From NCBI RefSeq assembly GCF_000227745.2, contig NC_018012.1, positions 4,444,501 through 4,508,500 on the forward strand: DNA of 64,000 nucleotides, given 5' to 3'. The stretch comes from Thiocystis violascens DSM 198 (GTDB lineage Bacteria > Pseudomonadota > Gammaproteobacteria > Chromatiales > Chromatiaceae). Position numbers and translations under genes: made by a program. Shown here piece by piece: positions 25,839 to 33,076 of this stretch (position 1 is its first letter; the number at the start of each line of letters is the position of its first letter). The notes beneath the pieces are model-generated. The model saw only the letters and a program-made list of their open reading frames with translations, searched no databases and had not been told where the DNA came from.

Positions 25839-26311
25839 GCGATTCGATCCGTCGATGGTTTTAGGTCTGGTTGTGGCCAGTAATCAGGATCCAGCAATTC
25901 ATCGAGCGTGTAGAGCCGGCGCGTTGGGAACACCTCGTCATCGAGTCCGGTTTCCCGGATCGCGAGGCGGCGCCCGTCGCGCCAGCTGCGGGCAAGCGCG
26001 GTTTCCAGAATGGCGGGGCTTTTCAGACCCGGATTATCCTCGACATGATCGCGCAACCGGTCGCGTTGTTCCTCGATCGTCAATCGCCAGGATCGCTCAT
26101 TCGCTTGCGTGCGTTCCATCTGAAATTGCCATTTCAGCAAATGTCCGATCAGCACGGCCAAGCGGTTGGTCAGTTCCCTGATTTGCGACTTGCCCATGCT
26201 TTCCACCTCGTCGGCAAGGTTCGCGATGTCCAGCGCATCGAACTGGCCCGCCCTGAGCAATGCCGTCTGCTCCTGGGTCCAGGTGAAAAAATCGGTGTTG
26301 TAGCCTGTCAT
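25835..26311 (-). CDS. DUF29 domain protein
   Basis: A 158-residue soluble protein of the DUF29 family, beginning MTGYNTDFFTWTQEQTALLR and containing the conserved DIANLADEVESMGKSQIRELTNRLAVLIGHLLKWQFQ. The family is frequent in cyanobacteria and purple bacteria, often in variable loci, and has no established function. The ATG at 26311 is chosen because the family begins there. Its stop overlaps the helicase start, so the two form a pair. A decayed copy of its 5' end and leader lies at 45764-45948. Confidence 0.85.
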   Translation of the reverse strand: MTGYNTDFFTWTQEQTALLRAGQFDALDIANLADEVESMGKSQIRELTNRLAVLIGHLLKWQFQMERTQANERSWRLTIEEQRDRLRDHVEDNPGLKSPAILETALARSWRDGRRLAIRETGLDDEVFPTRRLYTLDELLDPDYWPQPDLKPSTDRIA

Positions 26312-26525
26312 TTTCGATACCCTGCTTCGCACACGATCGGCGCGACCGTTAAACTCAAGGCTTGCCGACAATCCTCTACAAGTCAAGATTCAACCGCAAG
26401 GGCAGTTACACTTCGCCTGTCCAGTTTCTGAAAGGCTGGATCAACGCGCAACAGGAAGAAAAAAAGGTAGCATGGCCCACTGCCCTTGGAAGGCGAAAAA
26501 CCGAGGGAATCTCGGGAGGACTCCC

Positions 26526-27815
26526 ATGACTCAGAAGCCGAATGATCGCCAAGACTCTTGCGGCCAGCCGCCCTCTTCGACGCACGAGCAATCCGTTCAG
26601 GCCAGTCCGCGCCAGCGCGCCGAGGAACATGGGGATGCGATGGATCGCCCAGCCTTCCAGGCATGGACGCCCGAAGAGACGGAACGGCTGCTCGATGAGT
26701 TGCGCATCTATCGGATCGAGCTGGCGATGCAGAACGAGGAACTCTGTCGGACACGGGAGGCGCTAGAGGTTTCCAGGGCACGTTTTTTCGACCTCTACGA
26801 CCTGGCTCCGCTCGGGTATTTGGAACTCACTGAAACCGGATTGATTCTGGAGGCCAACCGCGCCGCGGCCAGCCTCCTTGAGGCGACGCGAGACAGCTTG
26901 GTCGGCCAGCCCCTGAGCAGTTTCATTCTTCCCGAGGATCAAGACAGCTATTACAGATGCCACGGACAGCTCTGGACCGGGAGCGAAAGACAGTCCTGCG
27001 AACTGCGCCTGCGGCATGCGGACACCGGCTTCCGCTGGATCAGGCTGGAAACCAGTCGCCGACCGATGGCGAAGGGCGAGACGCCCGGATGCCTGGCGAT
27101 CCTGAGCGACATGACCGAACAGAAGAAGCAGGAACAGGATCTGCTGCGATCGAGAACCAAGCTGCGCGCACTGGCGGCCTATCGGGAAAAGGTCAGGGAG
27201 GACGAGCGCGCCCATATCGCCCGGGAACTCCATGACGATCTTGGCCAATACTTGACCGCCCTGCGTCTCGACGCCAATCTGATCGAGATGCTGTTCGCCA
27301 AGGAGAACGCCGAACTGACCAAGCGGGTGGAGGGCATGAAGCAACTGATCGATCGCGTCATCGCCGTGACGCGTAGCGCCATTAGCCGATTGCGGCCCAT
27401 GGTCTTGGATTTTGGCATCCTGTCCGCGGCGGAATGGCTTGTGGCCGATTACCGGAAACGTACGGGAACGCTCTGTCATCTCGACATGCTCGACCCGGAG
27501 CTTGAACTGAACAACGACCAGGCGACCACCGTTTTCCGCATCCTTCAGGAGTCCCTCACCAACGTCGCCCGACATGCCCAAGCCACGTGTGTGGACATCC
27601 GGATGAGGTCGGCCGGCGGCCTGCTCTACCTGAACGTGCACGATGACGGTCGGGGCTTCGACCCGGCCGTGGTGAGAAACAAGAATGCGTTCGGGCTCAT
27701 GGGTATCCGCGAGCGTCTCATCATCTACGGTGGCACGCTGAAAATCGACAGCCAACCGGAACAAGGGACGACCCTCGAGATCGTTCTCCCCATCAAAAGC
27801 GGGCAAGCATCATGA
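26526..27815 (+). CDS. PAS-containing sensor histidine kinase, NarX/HisKA_3 type
   Basis: A 429-residue cytoplasmic kinase. A PAS domain occupies about residues 85-205 (RFFDLYDLAPLGYLELTETG, then a PAC-like stretch ending LAILSDMTEQKKQEQ). The HisKA_3 dimerisation helix contains the phospho-acceptor His236 in ARELHDDLGQ, and the ATPase domain has LQESLTNVARHA, DDGRGFDP and GLMGIRERL. No membrane segments are seen. The ATG at 26526 has a strong GGGAGGA ribosome site at 26513-26519. Its stop overlaps the cognate NarL-type regulator (ATGA). Confidence 0.92.
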   Translation: MTQKPNDRQDSCGQPPSSTHEQSVQASPRQRAEEHGDAMDRPAFQAWTPEETERLLDELRIYRIELAMQNEELCRTREALEVSRARFFDLYDLAPLGYLELTETGLILEANRAAASLLEATRDSLVGQPLSSFILPEDQDSYYRCHGQLWTGSERQSCELRLRHADTGFRWIRLETSRRPMAKGETPGCLAILSDMTEQKKQEQDLLRSRTKLRALAAYREKVREDERAHIARELHDDLGQYLTALRLDANLIEMLFAKENAELTKRVEGMKQLIDRVIAVTRSAISRLRPMVLDFGILSAAEWLVADYRKRTGTLCHLDMLDPELELNNDQATTVFRILQESLTNVARHAQATCVDIRMRSAGGLLYLNVHDDGRGFDPAVVRNKNAFGLMGIRERLIIYGGTLKIDSQPEQGTTLEIVLPIKSGQAS

Positions 27816-28444
27816 TCCGTCTGCTGATCGCCGATGACCACGCCGTGGTTCGCCAGGGGTTGCTCCAGATTCTGGCCTTGAACGAGGATATCCGCGTGGT
27901 CGGCGAGGTGGCGGACGGTTGGCAGGTGATCGACTGGCTGAGAACCGCCGACTGCGATCTGCTGTTGACCGACATGAGCATGCCCGGACCCAACGGGATC
28001 GCATTGGTGAAACGCGTGAAAGAGGAGCATCCCGGATTGCCCGTGCTCGTGCTGACCATCCACGGCGAAAGTCAGATCGCGGCCCGCGTGCTCAAGGCCG
28101 GAGCCGGCGGTTATGTGACCAAGGACAGCGAACCGGCCATCCTCCTGGCCGCCGTGCGTCAGGTGGCGAGCGGTGGGCATTTCGTCTCGTCCGACCTGGC
28201 TCAGCGATTGGTGTTCGAAACGGGTCTGGCGGGCGATGTGCCTCCCTGTGAACGGCTGTCCGACCGGGAGTACGACATTTTTCTTCGGATCGTTCAGGGC
28301 AAGCGTCTGAGCGAGATTGCCGAAGCACTGCATGTGTCTCCCAAAACCGTCAGTACCCACAAAATGCGACTCATGCAGAAGCTGGACGTGAAATCAAACA
28401 CCGAGTTGATGCGTTACGCCATCCAACACGGCCTCATGTCCTAA
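27812..28444 (+). CDS. NarL/FixJ-type response regulator
   Basis: A 210-residue regulator: receiver domain at 1-120 with acidic pocket residues Asp8/Asp9, phospho-acceptor Asp54 in LLTDMSMPGP and conserved Lys near 105 (GYVTKDS), followed by a LuxR-type helix-turn-helix at about 147-205 (LSDREYDIFLRIVQGKRLSEIA, VSPKTVSTHKMRLMQKL). It starts inside the kinase stop, so the pair is translated together. Targets are unknown. It converges with the diguanylate cyclase gene with a 4-base overlap. Confidence 0.95.
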   Translation: MIRLLIADDHAVVRQGLLQILALNEDIRVVGEVADGWQVIDWLRTADCDLLLTDMSMPGPNGIALVKRVKEEHPGLPVLVLTIHGESQIAARVLKAGAGGYVTKDSEPAILLAAVRQVASGGHFVSSDLAQRLVFETGLAGDVPPCERLSDREYDIFLRIVQGKRLSEIAEALHVSPKTVSTHKMRLMQKLDVKSNTELMRYAIQHGLMS

Positions 28445-29514
28445 TCCGGCTCCAGTGCGTTCATCCCATCCTGGCGTTCATCCGTCGCCCTGTCGCCCGC
28501 CTCCGCGTCGATCCAGCAATTGCGGCCGGCGTTCTTGGCGCGATACATGGCCTGATCCGCGCGCTCGACGTACGCATGGAGCGACATTCCTGAGCGATAG
28601 GTCGAGAGTCCGAGACTGATGGTCACCGGCTCGCCAAGCGAGAAATCCTCGCGCGCGACGAGGTCACGCAGTTTCTCGGCGAGTTCGCGGGCCTCGGCCT
28701 GGTCGGTATGGGTCAGGAGGAGCAGGAACTCCTCCCCGCCCCAGCGTACCAGATAGTCGCTTGAGCGGATCGTGCCCGCCACCAGCTCGGCCAGCCGGCG
28801 CAGAACACGATCCCCTGCGCAATGGCCGTGTACATCGTTGATGATTTTGAAATGGTCGATGTCGAAGAGCAGCATCGACAAGCGCAAGCCGTAGCGCGTG
28901 GCCCGTTTCACCTCCTGCTCGAACACGGGTTCGAGGGCATAGCGGTTGAGCAGTCCGGTCAGTGCGTCATGCTCGGCCAGAAAGCAAACGGTCTGCTCGG
29001 CCTGGCGTAGCCGGCGCAGTGGAAAATAGCTGAAGAAGGCCACCGCAAGCGCTCCGACCGCGCCGGCGATCAGCGCCAATGTCAGATTCCGCCAGAGCAG
29101 CGGCCGCAGCGACACGCTGGTGTTCAGATACCCCACGACGACGCCCGCATCCAACAGCGCCGTGCGCTGGCGCAGGGCAGGGGGCGCCGGACGATCCCCA
29201 ACGGCGAGGATCAACCGATCGGCGTCCGCGTTGACGCATTGGCAGATCGAGATCCCCCGCATTTGCGGATGCAGCAGCGTTTGCAGACGGCTTTCCTCAT
29301 AGATCCAGTACGTTGGATTCGGGGCAATCACGCGCTCCATGATCTGATTGGCCGTGACCTCGGACAGGGTGGCGAGGATACCGGCGAGATACTGTTTTTC
29401 GAGAAAATAGTGGACGCTGGGGACGGCGATGACCAGGGCCAGCACCACGGTGGAGAGTCCCCCAAAGAAAAGATTGGCGAAATGTCCCCGGACGAGGCTG
29501 AACAGTGCGCTCAT
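28441..29514 (-). CDS. Membrane diguanylate cyclase (GGDEF)
   Basis: A 357-residue enzyme that would make c-di-GMP. A membrane segment near 15-35 and another near 142-163 enclose a periplasmic sensor domain of about 105 residues. The GGDEF domain starts near 180 (EHDALTGLLNR) and is catalytically complete: FDIDHFK metal site at 217-223 and GGEEF at 259-263. The product-inhibition site RSSD (250-253) lies five residues before the active site, so feedback inhibition is expected. Its start overlaps the stop of the binding-protein gene by 4 bases, suggesting that the binding protein supplies the signal. Confidence 0.93.
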   Translation of the reverse strand: MSALFSLVRGHFANLFFGGLSTVVLALVIAVPSVHYFLEKQYLAGILATLSEVTANQIMERVIAPNPTYWIYEESRLQTLLHPQMRGISICQCVNADADRLILAVGDRPAPPALRQRTALLDAGVVVGYLNTSVSLRPLLWRNLTLALIAGAVGALAVAFFSYFPLRRLRQAEQTVCFLAEHDALTGLLNRYALEPVFEQEVKRATRYGLRLSMLLFDIDHFKIINDVHGHCAGDRVLRRLAELVAGTIRSSDYLVRWGGEEFLLLLTHTDQAEARELAEKLRDLVAREDFSLGEPVTISLGLSTYRSGMSLHAYVERADQAMYRAKNAGRNCWIDAEAGDRATDERQDGMNALEPD

Positions 29515-30347
29515 GGCGCTGGCGTGACGGCCAGGCCGCCGTCGGCCTCGATGATCGCGCTGCCGGGCGTGGAAAACACAAACTCGATGAAGTGCCTGAC
29601 GTCGTCCTCGGGATCCGCGGCCGCCACCAGCGAAAAGACCACCGCCAAGGGATAACGGCCGCTGGCCAGCGTCTCCAGGGTCGGCTCCACGTCATTGAAA
29701 CGCAGGATCTTCAGGTGCGGGGCCTCGCTCAACACCTGTGCGTGCGCCCCATACCCGAAGGCGCCGGGAATCCGCTCGATGGCCAGGACGTTCTCCTGGG
29801 CGGTGAGGGTGATCGTCAGATCCGGACGCTGCAACGCCGCGTCGAGCGCCGCCGCGAGATCGGCGTCGAACTCGCGCAGAATCTGCGTATCCACATCGTT
29901 CGCTGCCCGCAGCACCGGTCGACAGCGACGGCCATCGGACCAGTTGACGCGGGTGCCCCGGTAGATCTCGATCAGGGTCTCGGTCGTCAACCCGCGCTCC
30001 GGGATCGTCTCTTGGGCGATAAAGACGAGCGGCGTGCGCGCATAGCGAAGCACGCGCAGTCCGAGCGCCTGCTCCGATTCCGTTAAGGGACGCGCGGCGA
30101 GTGCGAGATCAAGCTGTCCATCGCTGAGCGCGCGCACGCCGCCACCCGTGCCCAGACTGGGCAAGAGCGTCACTGGACGGTCGGGATGCAGCGCTCGATA
30201 GGCATCGATCAGGTGCCGCATGGTGCCGAGCGCCCCGCCGGTTCCCCCGATCACGAGCGGCTCGGCGCTCAGTGCCCGCGGGACCGCCCCCAGGATCGAG
30301 ATCGCCAGCCACAGGATGCCAAACAGGCGCGCGGTTCCGATGCACAT
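29511..30347 (-). CDS. Periplasmic PstS-like substrate-binding protein
   Basis: A 278-residue secreted binding protein. The signal peptide is residues 1-27 (hydrophobic FGILWLAISILGAV, ending RALSAEP). The mature part begins LVIGGTGGALGTMRHLIDAY and continues with SLGTGGGVRALSDGQLDLALAARPL, typical of phosphate/tungstate-type binding proteins. No transporter genes accompany it; the adjacent, translationally coupled gene is a diguanylate cyclase. The ATG at 30347 fits a standard signal peptide better than the longer upstream frame. Confidence 0.85.
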   Translation of the reverse strand: MCIGTARLFGILWLAISILGAVPRALSAEPLVIGGTGGALGTMRHLIDAYRALHPDRPVTLLPSLGTGGGVRALSDGQLDLALAARPLTESEQALGLRVLRYARTPLVFIAQETIPERGLTTETLIEIYRGTRVNWSDGRRCRPVLRAANDVDTQILREFDADLAAALDAALQRPDLTITLTAQENVLAIERIPGAFGYGAHAQVLSEAPHLKILRFNDVEPTLETLASGRYPLAVVFSLVAAADPEDDVRHFIEFVFSTPGSAIIEADGGLAVTPAP

Positions 30348-30773
30348 TGGCGAATCTCCCAAGATCGACGTCGTGACGGGGAGACAGACCCCGGAAACAC
30401 AGCGAACCGCCCGCCGAGGGCAATCCATCGTCCAGCGATCGCTTGCGCGCCGGCTTGCCGTTTCTCACTGAATGCCGCGTGTCTCGAACGCCATCGCGAA
30501 TCGATGATCGTCGGTCGGAGGCGATCGCCGCGGCCCACCGCGCAAGCCCGAGAGAAGTGTAGGCGGTTTGTTGCTGGTTGCTCCTCGGTTTCTTCCACGA
30601 GATCCGTGACATCGATCGCATCGTCAAGCGCCGGTCGTGGTCGCGCGCGCGTCTGTCAGGGAAACCCGACCGTCGGCGGGAGATTCTCTGACCTCGCAAC
30701 GTCGTCTTGCCTGATCGTTTCCTCGCGGCCCCGGGGGTAAGCTGCAAGTCTTGAAAATCGAGGCGAGATAGCC
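30348..30773. other. Divergent intergenic region upstream of the chemosensory operon
   Basis: A gap of 426 bases between the binding protein/cyclase pair (minus) and the chemosensory operon (plus). It must contain promoters in both directions, but I see no clear consensus boxes. Short frames in it have no family resemblance. GCGAG at 30763-30767 may be the weak ribosome site for the regulator at 30774. Confidence 0.45.
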
Positions 30774-31175
30774 ATGCGAGTCCTGATCGTCGATGACAGT
30801 CCGGCAGTCTGGCGGCGCCTGTTCGACATGCTGGAGGAGTTTCCCAGCGTGTCCCTGCTAGCCTACGCCAATACGCTCGCCGAAGCGCGCCGCTTTCTGG
30901 CTGGCTGTCGGCCGGACTTGTTGGTGCTGGATCTCTCGCTGCCCGACGGCAATGGTCTGGATCTGTTGCAGGGACTGCGCGCGGCCGGAATGGACACCAA
31001 AGTGGCCGTGTTCAGCAACGACCCGGACTTACGGCGACACAGCCTGGACCGGGGAGCCGACTGGCATTTCGACAAATCGTTGGAGTTCCCCCTGTTGCTG
31101 TCCCTGTTGAGCGACCGGGGGTATTGGCGGGAACAGGGCGTCATCGTCGGGAGCCGCGCGCATGTCGAATCCTGA
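30774..31175 (+). CDS. Stand-alone response-regulator receiver protein
   Basis: A 133-residue receiver domain without output domain, so a CheY-like signalling protein. Asp7/Asp8 and phospho-acceptor Asp53 ([11 protein letters not shown]) are present, and Lys near 101 lies in [10 protein letters not shown]. It is the first gene of the chemosensory operon and its end overlaps the first MCP gene by 14 bases. It is distinct from the CheY at 32375, giving the system two candidate outputs or a phosphate sink. Confidence 0.92.
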   Translation: MRVLIVDDSPAVWRRLFDMLEEFPSVSLLAYANTLAEARRFLAGCRPDLLVLDLSLPDGNGLDLLQGLRAAGMDTKVAVFSNDPDLRRHSLDRGADWHFDKSLEFPLLLSLLSDRGYWREQGVIVGSRAHVES

Positions 31176-32361
31176 AGCGGGTGGACTAAGCTGGTGGCGG
31201 ATCGCGCTCCCCGCCGCGATGGGATGCCTGGGCGCTGGGGCGGTCATCGCCGCGCCTGCCGTCAACCCGCTGGTTTGGGCCGGCGTTCTGGGCGTGGTCG
31301 GCGCCGCCGGCAGCGTCGCGACCGCCCGCGGGGGACGGATCGCCCGCGCCGCCGCCGTCGCCGCTCAGGCCAAAAGCCTGGCGGAGCGCCCGCCGCCGCC
31401 CGCCGCCGTCGAGGGACTGGACGACCTGTGCGTGCAGGTGCTGCCCATCTGGTGCCGTCAGGTGGAGACCGCCCGGTCCCAGACCGAGGAGGCCATCACC
31501 CGTCTGGCCGAGCGGTTTGCCGGTCTCCATGCGCGACTGGAAACCGCCATGAACGTGTCGCACCAGACGGCGGGCGATCTGGTCGGGGAGGGGACGGGCA
31601 GCCTGTTGGCCATGCTGTCGGACAGCCGTCGGGAACTCGATCAGGTGGTGGTGGCCCTGCGCGCCGCCGCCAAGGCCAAGGAGGCATTGCTCACGCAAAT
31701 TCAGGATTTGTCGGCCTTTACCTCCGACCTTCAAGCCATGGCCGCCGCCGTGGCCAAAATCGCCGGCCAAACCAACCTGCTGGCGCTCAACGCCGCCATC
31801 GAGGCGGCCCGTGCCGGGACGGCGGGACGCGGTTTCGCCATCGTCGCGCAAGAGGTGCGCAATCTCTCGGGGCTCTCGGGTGAGACCGGCAGGAATATCA
31901 GCGACCGGGTGCGGGCCATCAACCAAGCCATCCTGCAAACCCGCCTCACGGCGGAACAGTACGCGGAGCAGGATGCCCGATTGGCGCAGGGGGCCGAGCG
32001 CGCGATCCATGAGGTCGTGGACAACTTCCAGCGCGGCGCGGACGGGTTGTCCAGCTCCGCCAAGGTGCTCCAGCACGAAAACGGCGCCGTTCAGGAAGAA
32101 ATCGCCGAGGTGCTGGTGGCGTTGCAATTCCAGGATCGCGTGAGCCAGATCCTGCGCCAGACCACGGGCGACATGGAGCGCCTGACGACCTATCTGGAAG
32201 AGACCCAGACCCTGCGCGCGCGCGGCGTCAAGTCCGAGGCCATCGATGCGACGCATTGGATGGACGAGTTGTGCCGCACCTACACCACCGCCGAGCAGAT
32301 GGACAATCACGAGGGGGTCCAGTCCTCCTCAAACGAGAGTTCGGATATCACGTTTTTTTGA
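31162..32361 (+). CDS. Methyl-accepting chemotaxis protein with no periplasmic domain
   Basis: A 399-residue receptor. The N-terminus has a close pair of hydrophobic segments (residues about 12-32 and 36-52), leaving almost no external loop, so it should sense membrane or cytoplasmic cues. The signalling hairpin is at about 190-240 ([37 protein letters not shown]). The helical bundle is short compared with its two neighbours. The C-terminus ends NESSDITFF and lacks the pentapeptide tether pattern found on the other two MCPs. Overlaps the preceding regulator gene. Confidence 0.9.
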   Translation: MSNPEAGGLSWWRIALPAAMGCLGAGAVIAAPAVNPLVWAGVLGVVGAAGSVATARGGRIARAAAVAAQAKSLAERPPPPAAVEGLDDLCVQVLPIWCRQVETARSQTEEAITRLAERFAGLHARLETAMNVSHQTAGDLVGEGTGSLLAMLSDSRRELDQVVVALRAAAKAKEALLTQIQDLSAFTSDLQAMAAAVAKIAGQTNLLALNAAIEAARAGTAGRGFAIVAQEVRNLSGLSGETGRNISDRVRAINQAILQTRLTAEQYAEQDARLAQGAERAIHEVVDNFQRGADGLSSSAKVLQHENGAVQEEIAEVLVALQFQDRVSQILRQTTGDMERLTTYLEETQTLRARGVKSEAIDATHWMDELCRTYTTAEQMDNHEGVQSSSNESSDITFF

Positions 32362-32374
32362 GATGGAGATTGAC

Positions 32375-32743
32375 ATGAGCAAGACCGTCATGATCGTGGA
32401 CGACTCGGCAAGCATTCGCCAGGTCGTCGCCATTGCATTGAAAGGCGCCGGCTACGACGTGGTGGACGCCTGCGACGGGCAGGATGCCCTCGCCAAGTTG
32501 GATGGGCGCAAGATTCACCTTGTCATCAGCGACGTGAACATGCCGAATCTGGATGGAATCTCCTTCGTCAAACAGCTCAAGGCCAATCCTGCCTACAAGT
32601 TTACGCCGGTGATCATGCTGACCACCGAGTCGACGGCGGAGAAGAAGCTCAAGGGCCAGGAAGCCGGGGCCAAGGCCTGGATCGTGAAGCCCTTTCAGCC
32701 GCAGCAGATGTTGAGTGCCGTGGCCAAGCTGGTCTTGCCCTGA
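32375..32743 (+). CDS. cheY: CheY-type response regulator
   Basis: A 122-residue single receiver domain, the classic chemotaxis output regulator. Asp9/Asp10, phospho-acceptor Asp53 (LVISDVNMPNLDG), Thr near 83 (MLTTEST) and Lys near 105 (WIVKPFQPQQM) are all present. The ATG at 32375 has TGGAG 6 bases ahead; a longer in-frame extension upstream is inside the MCP coding region and not real. Lies between the first MCP and the STAS gene. Confidence 0.94.
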   Translation: MSKTVMIVDDSASIRQVVAIALKGAGYDVVDACDGQDALAKLDGRKIHLVISDVNMPNLDGISFVKQLKANPAYKFTPVIMLTTESTAEKKLKGQEAGAKAWIVKPFQPQQMLSAVAKLVLP

Positions 32744-32757
32744 GGCGGGAGAACGCC

Positions 32758-33066
32758 ATGAGCGAGACGAACGGACACCCCGGTCTGCGCCTTGAAGGCG
32801 AGGTGACCATCTACAACGCCATTGAGATCAAGCTGCGCCTCCTGGAGACGCTGGCCCGCGCGGCGAATCCGGAGGTCGATCTGTCCGCCGTGACCGAGCT
32901 GGATACCGCCGGGCTGCAACTGCTCTTGTTGGGCAAACAGGAGGCCGCCCGTCTCGGCAAGACGCTGCGCTATCTGAACCACAGCCCGGCGGTTGTGGAG
33001 ATCCTGGATTTCTGCAACCTGATCGGCCGGTTCGGCGATCCCGTTGTGCTGGTGTCCAACCCTTGA
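32758..33066 (+). CDS. STAS-domain protein of the chemosensory operon
   Basis: A 102-residue STAS domain. The loop that is phosphorylated in anti-sigma antagonists reads TELDTAGLQLLLLGK, so Thr50 stands where Ser is usual. STAS proteins occur just ahead of cheA in several bacterial chemosensory operons, where their role is poorly defined. No partner kinase of the RsbW type is in this operon, though one is encoded at 6360. A ribosome site GGCGGGAG precedes the ATG. Confidence 0.88.
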   Translation: MSETNGHPGLRLEGEVTIYNAIEIKLRLLETLARAANPEVDLSAVTELDTAGLQLLLLGKQEAARLGKTLRYLNHSPAVVEILDFCNLIGRFGDPVVLVSNP

Positions 33067-33076
33067 GGATGCGTTC

